Position numbers and translations under genes: made by a program. From Kistimonas sp964291505 (GTDB taxonomy: Bacteria > Pseudomonadota > Gammaproteobacteria > Pseudomonadales > Endozoicomonadaceae): 64,000 nt of DNA. Shown here one piece after another: positions 33,638 to 42,130 of the stretch (its first letter is position 1; every line of letters starts with the position of its first letter). The notes below the pieces were generated by a model. The model was given only the letters and a program-made list of their open reading frames with translations, searched no databases and had not been told where the DNA came from. Location of the stretch: assembly GCA_964291505.2 (NCBI GenBank), contig OZ220216.1, forward strand, positions 868,001 through 932,000. The letters are read 5' to 3'.

Positions 33638-34915
33638 TTCGTCATTGCCAGTGTCATCATATACATAGGCTTTGTGGTAGCCATTCTGGACTTTTATGCT
33701 CAGGCCTTTCAGGGATTCTTGTTGGAAAGCGTAACCAATTTCTACATCCAGTTCGGTTTCTTTGTCTATGCCGAGTTTGGCGGCTTCAGTGTTGCCTAAA
33801 GTGCCTCGGGTAAATGTAGCGCCAGTGTAGAAGCCGGGCATGTCAAAGCCTGTGAAATCATACTGGGCACCCACCTGCCAAGTTGTTTCACCGTCCCAGT
33901 AGAAATCGGAAATTTGGCGGGAGGTCCAGAAGTTACCGCCGCCGTAGTCGTTGCCAGCCATCCAGTATTGGAATGCACCAGCGTTGTTACCATTGTCTGC
34001 ATCGACTGTGGTGTAAGACAAACTCAAGGTCAGGTAATCAATAGTTAATGCAGTATTCAGGTTGACCAGTTTTGCGTCGTCCGTAAAACTGTCAATGTAG
34101 TTTGCGCCGTCCCAGAGTTTGCCGTTCTCCTTGGCTTTGTAATATTGGCCATCAATCAGCAGGCTCATACCTTCGCTAAGTTCGAAGGTGTAGCCTGCAT
34201 TGAGATAGCTTTGTTTCATGTAATCTTTACCTTCACCATATTCACCGTTCAGGTAAAGGTTGCCAATTTCGTAGGCAGCGCCAATGCTATACAGGTTGTC
34301 AATTTTTTCGCCAGAGCCGTTTTCAAAGTCTTCGTAGTCTTGGGATGCGCGGCGAGAGATCTTGTCGGCCCATGCGCCGTAGAGGTTTATGCCGTAGATG
34401 TTTGCGTCAAAAGCATACCCTTTGTAGGAGCTAGGCAGGAGGCGGGAGCTGGAAGTGGCAAGCAGGACAGTGTCATGCTTCATGTAACCTGCTTTGGCAT
34501 GGATGTTGAGGTTTTCATCGCCAAATTTGGCTTTCAGATAAGCTTGACCCATTTTGCTGAAGCTTTTGGCATCGCCGCTATCGCCCACGCGCAATAATTG
34601 ATCTCCAGCCCCGTTGGTGCCTTGTTCCTGATTAGAGCTGTCCAGTTTTAGTGCGCCATACAGCGAAGCGTCAAATCCAAACATGCCAAAAGCGTAACCA
34701 GACGTGTAGTTGGCTTCAATACCTTGAGCCCATTCGTGCCAGTCTTCTTTGGCGCCAAGACCATTTATTTTGTAGTCGTTATCAAAGTATGCATTGCGCA
34801 ATTTGATTTCCAGTGTGCTGTCGTCAACAAACTGGTCAAAGCTCGCTTGGGCCACAGTAGCTGTAGTCGCAGCGATAACAGCCGCACCCAGCGCGGACAG
34901 TTTAAATACTCGCAT
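33587..34915 (-). CDS. OprD-family outer-membrane porin 3
   Basis: 442 residues. Signal peptide MRVFKLSALGAAVIAATTATVAQAS. The mature start FDQFVDDSTLEIKLRNAYFDND carries the OprD first-strand motif LRNAYF. EWAQGIEANYTSGYAFGMFGFDASLYGALKLD matches the OprD WxQGF..ESG..G..GFGVDA pattern. The C terminus is VDYTLSVF with terminal Phe. Very similar over its full length to porin 4, so a recent tandem duplicate. A GGAGTAGGT-type ribosome site precedes the ATG. Outer-membrane uptake channel; substrate unknown. Confidence 0.93.
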   Translation of the reverse strand: MRVFKLSALGAAVIAATTATVAQASFDQFVDDSTLEIKLRNAYFDNDYKINGLGAKEDWHEWAQGIEANYTSGYAFGMFGFDASLYGALKLDSSNQEQGTNGAGDQLLRVGDSGDAKSFSKMGQAYLKAKFGDENLNIHAKAGYMKHDTVLLATSSSRLLPSSYKGYAFDANIYGINLYGAWADKISRRASQDYEDFENGSGEKIDNLYSIGAAYEIGNLYLNGEYGEGKDYMKQSYLNAGYTFELSEGMSLLIDGQYYKAKENGKLWDGANYIDSFTDDAKLVNLNTALTIDYLTLSLSYTTVDADNGNNAGAFQYWMAGNDYGGGNFWTSRQISDFYWDGETTWQVGAQYDFTGFDMPGFYTGATFTRGTLGNTEAAKLGIDKETELDVEIGYAFQQESLKGLSIKVQNGYHKAYVYDDTGNDERTNNLRVYVDYTLSVF

Positions 34916-35150
34916 TGTGTCACCTACTCCACATGGTGTTGTATTGCTTCTTGTTGCCTGCCGGATGTGCCCACATTCAACAGGCTAAAGGAGGCTGCAG
35001 GTGAAAATACGAAGTGTCTGCGTTGGTGGCGTGCACAGGTGCTGCTAATGCGAATCAGGCACTGATGACATTTCAGTCAAGCAATCTCCGCCTACAGGTT
35101 AATATCAGTATATTGGTACGGGTCGCAGGTAAACTTTGCTGTATGTCAAC
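34916..35150 (-). promoter_or_regulatory. Duplicated leader/promoter of porin 3
   Basis: Clearly homologous to 37432-37670 upstream of porin 4, although it is non-coding. On the minus strand both copies keep TTGACA (here 35149-35144) and ATATACTG (around 35112-35106), the latter about 190 bases before the ATG. If TATACT is the -10 element, the 5' untranslated leader is long (~180 nt). The spacing of TTGACA to TATACT (~31) is not a standard sigma70 pair. Confidence 0.5.
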
Positions 35151-36052
35151 ATTTGATTACTATGCAGTAGGGGTTGGTAATGATGTGAGGTCGATGTTTG
35201 TGTATTTTGAGTGCGTGTCGTATGGGTTGGATGTTCTTAATGAGGGTTTTTGCGTATGTTGGTTGGTGGTGTGAAATCCAGTTTGAAGATGTTCGGAATG
35301 TTGCAAAAAAAATTAATATTCACCGATTTCTCTTGTATCTGATTTCAAGAAGGCGTTTTGTTTGTATTTATAAAAGGGTGAATAAATCAAAAATGTTGAT
35401 GCGAGAAGTTGAGTATTTCAATTTAACGGCCTACTGCGATATCAAATATCGGGTGTGCAGTCTGAGTTACCCCTGATGTTTGGTTGACCTATACTCCCTG
35501 AAGCACTCTGCTATCCGGGATGATTGTTATAAATTCCAGCTTCTTTCAAAATTTCATTGATGCTGTTTTGTCATTAAGAGCCAGTCAGAAACAGTTCCTG
35601 AACGACGCGCTGGCACTCGTTGATATAACTAAAAAGGAGATAGAGCAATATAGCTGAAGGTCGGTGTTGCTACTTTTTCCAGTTTTCTGGTGTTGCATGA
35701 ATTTGCTGAGAAAAAACCGGTTCCAATCTTAATACGCGTTGTTAGGGCGGAGCGGCCCATTTTCCTGTTACAGCGTACTGATCACATCCTGTCTCCCTGC
35801 GGCCCTGATGTTTCGCTGCATACTGGAAAGCGGTCTGGTGGGCAGATATCCCGTACATTGATTATCCTGATATGTCAGGTAAAAACTTTCTCTTTTCTGT
35901 TATTCCTCTCTGGTAATGTTCAATCCGTTTGGCAAGTTCACATAAGGGTTTGCCAGCTACAGTGGCGAGCGTTGGTGCATGGGCACATTGTGTGAATGCT
36001 TGATATCGTCGAGTGAGATTGTGTGTCTGTGTTGGCTGGTGGGTGAGAAAAT
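35151..36052. other. Non-coding interval between porins 3 and 4
   Basis: About 900 bases without a supported gene. The longest candidate with protein-like content is a 45-codon frame at 35520-35657, which lacks a ribosome site. AT-rich around 35.3-35.4 kb. No transposon ends or RNA gene recognised. Confidence 0.45.
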
Positions 36053-36080
36053 AAAAAACGCCACCCGAAGGTGGCGTTTT
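36053..36080 (-). terminator. Terminator of porin gene 4
   Basis: Stem AAAACGCCACC / GGTGGCGTTTT with loop CGAA and a T-run on the minus strand. Confidence 0.88.
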
Positions 36081-36156
36081 ATCGCATTGACTATCCGTGA
36101 GGGTATTAGAATACGCTCAGGGTGTAGTCTACGTAGACACGCAGGTTGTTGGTGCG
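36081..36156 (-). repeat. 76-bp identical block, 3' end of porin 4
   Basis: Exact copy of 33562-33637; covers the porin 4 stop region and its last codons. Confidence 0.85.
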
Positions 36157-37431
36157 GTCGTCGTCTGCGTTCTGGTAACCCTTGGTCTGATGGTAGCCGT
36201 TCTTAACAACGACGCTCAGGCCTTTCAGTGCTTCCTGTTGGAAGGCATAACCCACTTCTACGTCCAGTTCGGTTTCTTCGTCGAAGCCGTGCTTGGCAGC
36301 GTCAGTATTGCTGAAAGTACCGCGAGTGTAGGTAACGCCGGTGTAGAAGCCGGGCATATCGAAGCCAGTGAAGTCATACTGGGCGCCAACTTGCCAAACT
36401 TTTTCACCGTCGTAGTTGAAGTCGGAGATCTGGCGAGAAGTCCAGTAAGCGCCACCGCCGTAGTCGTTGTCAGCCATCCAGTATTCGTAGGTGCCGCTGT
36501 TGTTGCCGTTTTCGGCGTCAACCTTGGCATAAGACAGGCTCAGGGTCAGGTAATCGATGGTCAGGGCTGTGTTCAGGTTGATCAGTTTGGCATCGTCTTC
36601 AAACGCTTCGCCGTCAGGAGCTGTAGCATCCCACAGTTTGCCATCGTCTTTGGCTTTGTAATATTGACCGTCGATCAGCAGGCTCATGCCTTCAGCCAGT
36701 TCAAAGGTATAACCGGCATTCAGGAAGGTCTGCTTCATGTAGTCCTTACCGCGGCCCTGTTCAGCATTCAGGTACAGGTTGCCGATTTCATAGGCAGCAC
36801 CAATGCTCATCAGGTTGTCGATTTTTTCACCGCGCTTGTTTTCGAAATCATCGTAGGACTGAGAAGTACGATGGGAGATTTCGTTCGCGTATGCGCCGTA
36901 CAGGTTAACGCCGTATACGTTCGCATCAAAGGAGTAGCCCTTGTAGGAGCTGGGAGTCAAACGTGAACCGGAGCTTGCCAGCAGAACTGTGTCATGCTTC
37001 AGATAACCTGCTTTGGCGTGGATGTTCAGATCTTCGCTACCCAGTTTACCTTTCAGGTAAGCCTGACCGAGCTTGCCCATACCAGTGGAGTCGCCGTCAG
37101 AGGTTCTGCGCAAGAGCTGGTCGCTACCACCCTGCAGATTATTCTCATCGTTGGAGCTATCGAGTTTCATGGAGCCGTAGAAGGAAGCGTCGAAACCGAT
37201 CATGCCAAACATGTAGCCGGATTCGTAGTTAACTTCGATACCCTGGGCCCAGTCGTGCCAGTTGTCATCAGTGTCCTGATGGTTTTTCACTTCATTATCA
37301 AAATACGCGTTGCGCAGTTTGATGGTCAGGGTGCTGTCGTCAACGAATTGCTCAACGCTGGCCTGAGCGGCGGTAGCCGCAGTCGCAGCGATAACAGCCG
37401 CGCCCAGCGCGGACAGTTTAAATGCTCGCAT
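36106..37431 (-). CDS. OprD-family outer-membrane porin 4
   Basis: 441 residues. Signal peptide MRAFKLSALGAAVIAATAATAAQAS, mature start VEQFVDDSTLTIKLRNAYFDNE, WAQGIEVNYESGYMFGMIGFDASFYGSMKLD block and terminal VDYTLSVF. Full-length near-duplicate of porin 3, with differences concentrated in probable extracellular loops (for example KNHQDTDD versus KINGLGAKE; GENLQGGS-like versus GTNGAGD segments), consistent with loop diversification. Codon use is more biased (GC-richer, preferred codons) than in porin 3, suggesting that this is the highly expressed copy. Outer-membrane uptake channel; substrate unknown. Confidence 0.93.
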   Translation of the reverse strand: MRAFKLSALGAAVIAATAATAAQASVEQFVDDSTLTIKLRNAYFDNEVKNHQDTDDNWHDWAQGIEVNYESGYMFGMIGFDASFYGSMKLDSSNDENNLQGGSDQLLRRTSDGDSTGMGKLGQAYLKGKLGSEDLNIHAKAGYLKHDTVLLASSGSRLTPSSYKGYSFDANVYGVNLYGAYANEISHRTSQSYDDFENKRGEKIDNLMSIGAAYEIGNLYLNAEQGRGKDYMKQTFLNAGYTFELAEGMSLLIDGQYYKAKDDGKLWDATAPDGEAFEDDAKLINLNTALTIDYLTLSLSYAKVDAENGNNSGTYEYWMADNDYGGGAYWTSRQISDFNYDGEKVWQVGAQYDFTGFDMPGFYTGVTYTRGTFSNTDAAKHGFDEETELDVEVGYAFQQEALKGLSVVVKNGYHQTKGYQNADDDRTNNLRVYVDYTLSVF

Positions 37432-37670
37432 TGTGTTACCTACTCCACATGGTGTTGTATTGCTTCTTGTTGCCAGCCGGATATGCCCCTATCCGACGGA
37501 CTAAAGCAGGGCTGTAGGTGAGGCAGTGAGGTATCTGTGCTGATTTGCGTTATTTTGGTGTTGTTAACGCGAGTCAGGCACGGATGACACTGCGTTTAGC
37601 AATCTCTGCCTACAGGTTGGCCGCAGTATATCTGTCCGGATCGCCGCGAAACCTTGCCTTGTGTCAAGGT
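37432..37670 (-). promoter_or_regulatory. Duplicated leader/promoter of porin 4
   Basis: Homologous to the porin 3 leader over ~230 bases, with conserved TTGACA (37667-37662) and ATATACTG-type (37630-37624) blocks on the minus strand and an identical ribosome-site region. The remaining bases up to 37890 hold no gene that I can support. Confidence 0.5.
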
Positions 37671-37897
37671 TTTGCCTGTCATTGTAAGTGTCGTTTGACA
37701 GTTTTTGACCGGAAAGCGTATCTGCTGCGCCGGCATTGCATGGTACAAAAGTCTAACAATGCGGTACTTTCTGCGTATGTAGGTGGTAGTACTTATTTAC
37801 GCTGGTTTTTTCGTGTGTGGCAGCGGTTGAACCGGGCACTTGTCGGCCGGTCAAAGAATAGTGCTCCTGCGCATGGCTGTTTGGGCGAGCATTACGT

Positions 37898-37903
37898 TAT
37901 AAT
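37898..37903 (+). promoter_or_regulatory. -10 element of the fmdB-aspS promoter
   Basis: A perfect TATAAT 43 bases before the fmdB-like ATG. The matching -35 (around 37875-37881) is weak. It likely drives the fmdB-aspS(-yebC) genes. Confidence 0.5.
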
Positions 37904-37945
37904 CCCGCGTTTCGTTCCGTTTTGAGTTCGGAGTTCGCGCCGTAT

Positions 37946-38218
37946 ATGCCGATCTATGAATACCTTTGCCAATCCTGTGGCGATACCCATGAGGCTATTC
38001 AGAAATTCAGCGACAGCCCGCTGATCGATTGCCCCGCCTGCGGGGAGTCTGCCCTGAAGAAGCTATTGTCCGCCCCGTCGTTCCGTCTGAAAGGCGGCGG
38101 CTGGTACGAGACGGACTTCAAGGGCAAAAAGGCAAAGAATGTCGCGACCAGCGACAACCATTGCCCGAGCAAGGACACCAAGAGCGGCTGCGGCGGTTGT
38201 TCAGCAACCAGCGACTGA
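37946..38218 (+). CDS. FmdB-family zinc-ribbon protein
   Basis: 90 residues from the ATG at 37946. N-terminal MPIYEYLCQSCG zinc ribbon with two CxxC pairs (Cys8/Cys11, Cys29/Cys32), then FRLKGGGWYETDFK and a Cys/Gly tail (SGCGGCSATSD). The family is small putative regulatory or metal-binding proteins of unknown function, very often placed immediately before aspS, as here. The frame is open to 37922, but those residues are not family-like. Confidence 0.93.
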   Translation: MPIYEYLCQSCGDTHEAIQKFSDSPLIDCPACGESALKKLLSAPSFRLKGGGWYETDFKGKKAKNVATSDNHCPSKDTKSGCGGCSATSD

Positions 38219-38316
38219 GCGTTCGGGGGCAATGGTTTGTCCATTGTCGGTGAGAGCATTGCACACCTGTCCGCCATGGGCAGGCCAGATAACGATTTGA
38301 AGACTGAGGTTAGAGT

Positions 38317-40101
38317 ATGCGCAGCCATTATTGCGGCGATCTGAACGCCTCCCATGAGGGGCAGGAAGTCACACTGTGTGGATGGGTCCATCGCCGCCGT
38401 GACCATGGCGGTGTCATTTTCCTGGATCTGCGTGACCGGGAAGGGATTGCCCAGGTGGTCTTTGACCCCGATACCGTGGACGCCTTTGCCCTGGCAGACC
38501 GCGCCCGCAGCGAGTTTGTCCTGAAGGTGACAGGTAAGGTACGCCTGCGTCCGGAAGGCACCGTCAACCCGAACATGAAGACCGGTGAGATTGAAGTGCT
38601 GGGCAAACAGCTGGAAATTCTGAACAGCGCGGTGACCCCGCCGTTCCAGCTGGACGAGTACACCGATGTGGGTGAAGACATTCGCCTGAAGTACCGCTAT
38701 GTGGACCTGCGCCGCCCGGATATGCAGCAGAAGCTGATCTTCCGCTCCAAGGTGACCAGCGCTATCCGTAATTACCTGGACAGCAACGGCTTCCTGGATA
38801 TCGAAACCCCGATCCTGACCCGTGCGACACCTGAAGGTGCCCGCGACTACCTGGTACCCAGCCGTACCCACCAGGGTTCTTTCTTTGCCCTGCCGCAGTC
38901 ACCTCAGCTGTTCAAGCAGCTGCTGATGGTGTCTGGTTTTGACCGTTACTACCAGGTAGCGAAGTGCTTCCGTGACGAAGATCTGCGCGCCGACCGTCAG
39001 CCTGAATTCACCCAGATCGATATCGAAACCTCCTTCCTTGGTGAAGAAGACATCATGGGTCTGACCGAAGGCATGGTACGCAAGCTGTTCAGCGACCTGA
39101 TGAATGTTGAATTCGATGCCTTCTCGCGTATGACTTACGCCGAAGCCATGCGTCGCTACGGTTCCGACAAGCCTGACCTGCGTATCCCGCTGGAGCTTGT
39201 CGATATCGCTGACCTGATGGAAACCATTGACTTCAAGGTCTTCAAAGGACCTGCCAGCGATCCGAAAGGCCGCGTGACCGCGCTGAAGGTGCCGGGTGGT
39301 GCCACCCTGAGCCGTAAGCAGATTGATGAATACACCAAGTATGTGGGCATCTATGGTGCGAAGGGACTGGCCTGGATCAAGGTTAATGCCATTGAGAAAG
39401 GTGTAGAGGAAGGCCTGCAATCACCCATTATTAAATTCCTGGGTGATGACGTGACCATGAAGATCATGGAGCGTCTGGATGCACAGAATGGCGATATCGT
39501 CTTCTTTGGTGCAGACAAAGCGACTGTTGTCAGCGAAGCTTTGGGCGCGCTGCGCTGCAAGCTGGGTGAAGATCTGAACCTGTACACCTGTGAATGGGCG
39601 CCTCTGTGGGTCGTGGATTTCCCGATGTTTGAGGAAGACGGCAAGGGCGGTCTGACCGCGCTGCATCATCCCTTCACTGCGCCAAGCTGCACACCGGCCG
39701 AGCTGGAAGCTGCACCGGCCGAAGCTCTGTCCCGTGCCTATGACATGGTGCTAAATGGTGTTGAGCTGGGTGGTGGCTCTGTCCGTATTCATAATGAAGC
39801 GATGCAGCAGGTGGTCTTCCGTGTGCTGGGTATCGGCGAAGAAGAGCAGCGCGAGAAGTTCGGCTTCCTGCTGGACGCCCTGAAGTTCGGTGCGCCGCCT
39901 CATGGTGGTCTGGCCTTTGGTCTGGACCGTCTGGTGATGCTGATGACCGGTGCGGATTCCATCCGTGAAGTGATTGCCTTCCCGAAAACCCAGTCAGCTG
40001 CCTGTCAGATGACCCAGGCGCCGGGTACCGTGGAAGAGCAGCAGCTGCGTGACCTGAATATCCGTATCCGCAGGGATCCTGCTTCCGCCACCAGCCACTG
40101 A
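38317..40101 (+). CDS. aspS: Aspartyl-tRNA synthetase
   Basis: 594 residues, bacterial-type class IIb enzyme. OB-fold anticodon domain at residues 1-105 (MRSHYCGDLNASHEGQEVTLCGWVHRRRDHGG, read in parts). Motif 1 is near 150, motif 2 at FRDEDLRADRQPEFTQIDIE, the GAD insertion domain is about 290-420, and motif 3 is GGLAFGLDRLVMLM. Whether it is discriminating or also charges tRNA-Asn cannot be told from this window. Strong codon bias. It lies between fmdB-like and yebC in the conserved aspS-yebC-ruv order. Confidence 0.98.
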   Translation: MRSHYCGDLNASHEGQEVTLCGWVHRRRDHGGVIFLDLRDREGIAQVVFDPDTVDAFALADRARSEFVLKVTGKVRLRPEGTVNPNMKTGEIEVLGKQLEILNSAVTPPFQLDEYTDVGEDIRLKYRYVDLRRPDMQQKLIFRSKVTSAIRNYLDSNGFLDIETPILTRATPEGARDYLVPSRTHQGSFFALPQSPQLFKQLLMVSGFDRYYQVAKCFRDEDLRADRQPEFTQIDIETSFLGEEDIMGLTEGMVRKLFSDLMNVEFDAFSRMTYAEAMRRYGSDKPDLRIPLELVDIADLMETIDFKVFKGPASDPKGRVTALKVPGGATLSRKQIDEYTKYVGIYGAKGLAWIKVNAIEKGVEEGLQSPIIKFLGDDVTMKIMERLDAQNGDIVFFGADKATVVSEALGALRCKLGEDLNLYTCEWAPLWVVDFPMFEEDGKGGLTALHHPFTAPSCTPAELEAAPAEALSRAYDMVLNGVELGGGSVRIHNEAMQQVVFRVLGIGEEEQREKFGFLLDALKFGAPPHGGLAFGLDRLVMLMTGADSIREVIAFPKTQSAACQMTQAPGTVEEQQLRDLNIRIRRDPASATSH

Positions 40102-40141
40102 TGTGGCTGGTTTCGGCTGCCTGCCAGAGTGCAGGCAGCCG
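40091..40141 (+). terminator. Two tandem hairpins at the aspS stop
   Basis: CCAGCCAC/GTGGCTGG (40091-40110), with the TGA stop lying at the stem-loop junction, is followed at once by an 11-bp stem CGGCTGCCTGC/GCAGGCAGCCG (40114-40141). No T-run follows the second stem, so partial termination or RNA stabilisation is as likely as full termination. Confidence 0.45.
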
Positions 40142-40201
40142 ACCATCGATTTATACGGCAAGTCGTTTTTAGTAATTCATTAAAGGGTGAGGTTTCGACC
40201 T

Positions 40202-40948
40202 ATGGCAGGTCATAGTAAATGGGCGAACATCAAGCACCGCAAGGCGGCGCAGGATGCCAAGCGTGGCAAGATCTTTACCAAGCTGATCCGCGAACTGACC
40301 GTGGCCGCCAAGGCTGGCGGTCCTAACCCGGAAGATAACCCGCGTCTGCGTGCGGCGGTCGACAAGGCGCTGGGCGCCAACATGACTCGCGATACCGTTG
40401 ACCGTGCGATCGCCCGTGGTGCCGGCAGTGCCGACAACGACAACATGGAAGAGATCACCTATGAGGGTTACGGCCCGGGTGGTGTTGCGATCCTGGTTGA
40501 ATGCATGACAGATAACCGTAACCGGACCGTATCGGAAGTGCGTCACGCGTTTTCCAAGCACGGTGGCAACCTGGGAACGGATGGTTCCGTAGCTTACCTG
40601 TTTGAGCGTAAAGGGCAGATTTTCTTCGAGCCCGGCGTGGATGAAGATGCGCTGATGGAAGCGGCGTTGGAAGCCGGTGCGGAAGACGTTATTAGCAATG
40701 ATGATGGTTCTGTAGAAGTCACGACTGAGTGGACTGAATTCATGCAGGTCAAGGATGCGCTGGAAGCGGCAGGCATGACGCCGGCCGATGGTGAAGTTGC
40801 CATGGTGCCGACAACCCAGTCACCGCTGGATGCTGACGGTGCTGCAAAGATCATGAAGTTGATTGATCGTCTGGAAGACCTGGATGATGTCCAGAATGTC
40901 TACAGCAATGCCGATATTCCGGATGATGTGATGGAGTCTCTGGGCTGA
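40202..40948 (+). CDS. yebC: YebC/PmpR family protein
   Basis: 248 residues from the ATG at 40202 (MAGHSKWANIKHRKAAQDAKRGKIFTKLIREL, read in parts), the invariant family start. Recent work on the family supports a translation role (relief of ribosome stalling at proline-rich stretches), and some members are also described as DNA-binding regulators such as PmpR. The central GYGPGGVAILVE, the NLGTDGSVAYLF stretch and the acidic C terminus are all typical. It lies between aspS and ruvC, as in most gammaproteobacteria. Confidence 0.96.
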   Translation: MAGHSKWANIKHRKAAQDAKRGKIFTKLIRELTVAAKAGGPNPEDNPRLRAAVDKALGANMTRDTVDRAIARGAGSADNDNMEEITYEGYGPGGVAILVECMTDNRNRTVSEVRHAFSKHGGNLGTDGSVAYLFERKGQIFFEPGVDEDALMEAALEAGAEDVISNDDGSVEVTTEWTEFMQVKDALEAAGMTPADGEVAMVPTTQSPLDADGAAKIMKLIDRLEDLDDVQNVYSNADIPDDVMESLG

Positions 40949-41561
40949 TATGCCAGAGTGAAGGTTTCAGGTGCTGGCGCTACTGTTGGCACCTGCCTCC
41001 CTCCATAGTTAGAGCGATGAGAGATGTATAAAGGAGAAGGAGGTATTTGCCAGCTAAATACTGTTTAGATGTTAACGCCAATGATTAAAAAAAATAACAA
41101 AAAAACCACGACGGTAACGGTTAAGATCGGGGCGAGTAGCTCTTTCATCGTCAAAGTGACTCAATCAAACTTTCATAACAGAATACGCTTCCCACTCTGG
41201 TTTGCCTGTAGTTTTTCGTTACGCACAATGATGGTTTGTAATTCTTGATAGGAGTTCGATAACACAATAATCAAATCCTGTTGCCTCCGTTGCATCAAGC
41301 GATTTAATGACGTCTCCTTGTGAATTCTTACTTAATGGCGCTACTTGGGTTGCTGGGTTAATAGGTTCGGTTGTGCATGCTTAATTTAGCTATATCAAAT
41401 GACTGATGCTGGGTTTGGTGGTGTGCTTTGTTCTGTGTTTTTAAATGTTGTAATTCTTCATGCTACAGACACCCTAATAAGCAAATATGTTTACTTCACA
41501 TGAGGGGTGTATAAAAATACAGTGGTATGAATAGATCTTGTGAGAGTCTCCAGGCAGGGAT
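40949..41561. other. AT-rich intergenic region yebC-ruvC
   Basis: 613 bases, unusually long for this junction and clearly AT-richer than the flanking genes. The only ORF of interest is the 27-codon minus-strand frame at 41065-41148. A short GC-rich repeat pair CAGGTGC/GCACCTG near 40969-40996 may form a weak hairpin after yebC. Confidence 0.5.
41065..41148 (-). CDS. Possible 27-residue single-span membrane peptide
   Basis: ATG at 41148 to TAA at 41065. The peptide starts MKELLAPILTVTVVVF and continues as an unbroken hydrophobic helix to Asn26-Ile27; it has the composition of small bacterial inner-membrane proteins. The ribosome site is weak, and an A/T-rich run could give such a peptide by chance, so this is tentative. 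Confidence 0.3.
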   Translation of the reverse strand: MKELLAPILTVTVVVFLLFFLIIGVNI

Positions 41562-42089
41562 ATGGCAATTATTTTGGGAATTGATCCGGGTTCCCGCATT
41601 ACCGGTTACGGAGTAATCAACCAGGTAGGGTCACGGATTGAATACATTGATTCGGGTTGCATCCGGATCCAGCCGGGCGAGTTGCCGGAAAGGTTGCAGC
41701 AGGTGTATGAAGGCATCCATCGGGTCATAGAGGCTTACCAGCCGCAGACTGTAGGCATTGAGCAGGTCTTTATGTCCCGCAATGCGGATTCTGCATTAAA
41801 ACTTGGGCAGGCCCGGGGAGCTGCGATCGTTGCTGCAGTTAATCAGGGGCTTCCAGTGGCTGAGTATTCCGCTCGTCAGGTCAAACAATCGGTGGTGGGT
41901 AAAGGTTCGGCTGACAAGGCACAGGTGCAGCATATGGTGATGGCTTTATTGAAGCTCAATAAGGTGCCGCAGGCGGATGCTGCTGACGCTCTGGCTGTCG
42001 CGTTATGTCATGCCCATACGCAGCAGAGCTTGATTCGCATGGCAACCAGTAAAGGATCCGTGCGCATGGGTAATGGTCGGCTTCGTTAA
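41562..42089 (+). CDS. ruvC: Holliday-junction resolvase RuvC
   Basis: 175 residues. Dimeric endonuclease that cuts Holliday junctions symmetrically with RuvAB. The four acidic catalytic residues are visible: Asp8 (LGIDPGS), Glu67 (VGIEQVF), Asp139 and Asp142 (QADAADALAVALCHAH). The GGGA ribosome site precedes the ATG. First gene of ruvC-ruvA-ruvB; no SOS box was recognised upstream. Confidence 0.97.
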   Translation: MAIILGIDPGSRITGYGVINQVGSRIEYIDSGCIRIQPGELPERLQQVYEGIHRVIEAYQPQTVGIEQVFMSRNADSALKLGQARGAAIVAAVNQGLPVAEYSARQVKQSVVGKGSADKAQVQHMVMALLKLNKVPQADAADALAVALCHAHTQQSLIRMATSKGSVRMGNGRLR

Positions 42090-42130
42090 GTGGCATGCTT
42101 AATTGAAACATTGTATAGGTGGGATGTGAC

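Noticed and set aside
35520..35657. 45-codon frame with protein-like sequence (MIVINSSFFQ...)
   Set aside because: No ribosome site, no recognised motif, in a region with no other coding sign; chance is sufficient.
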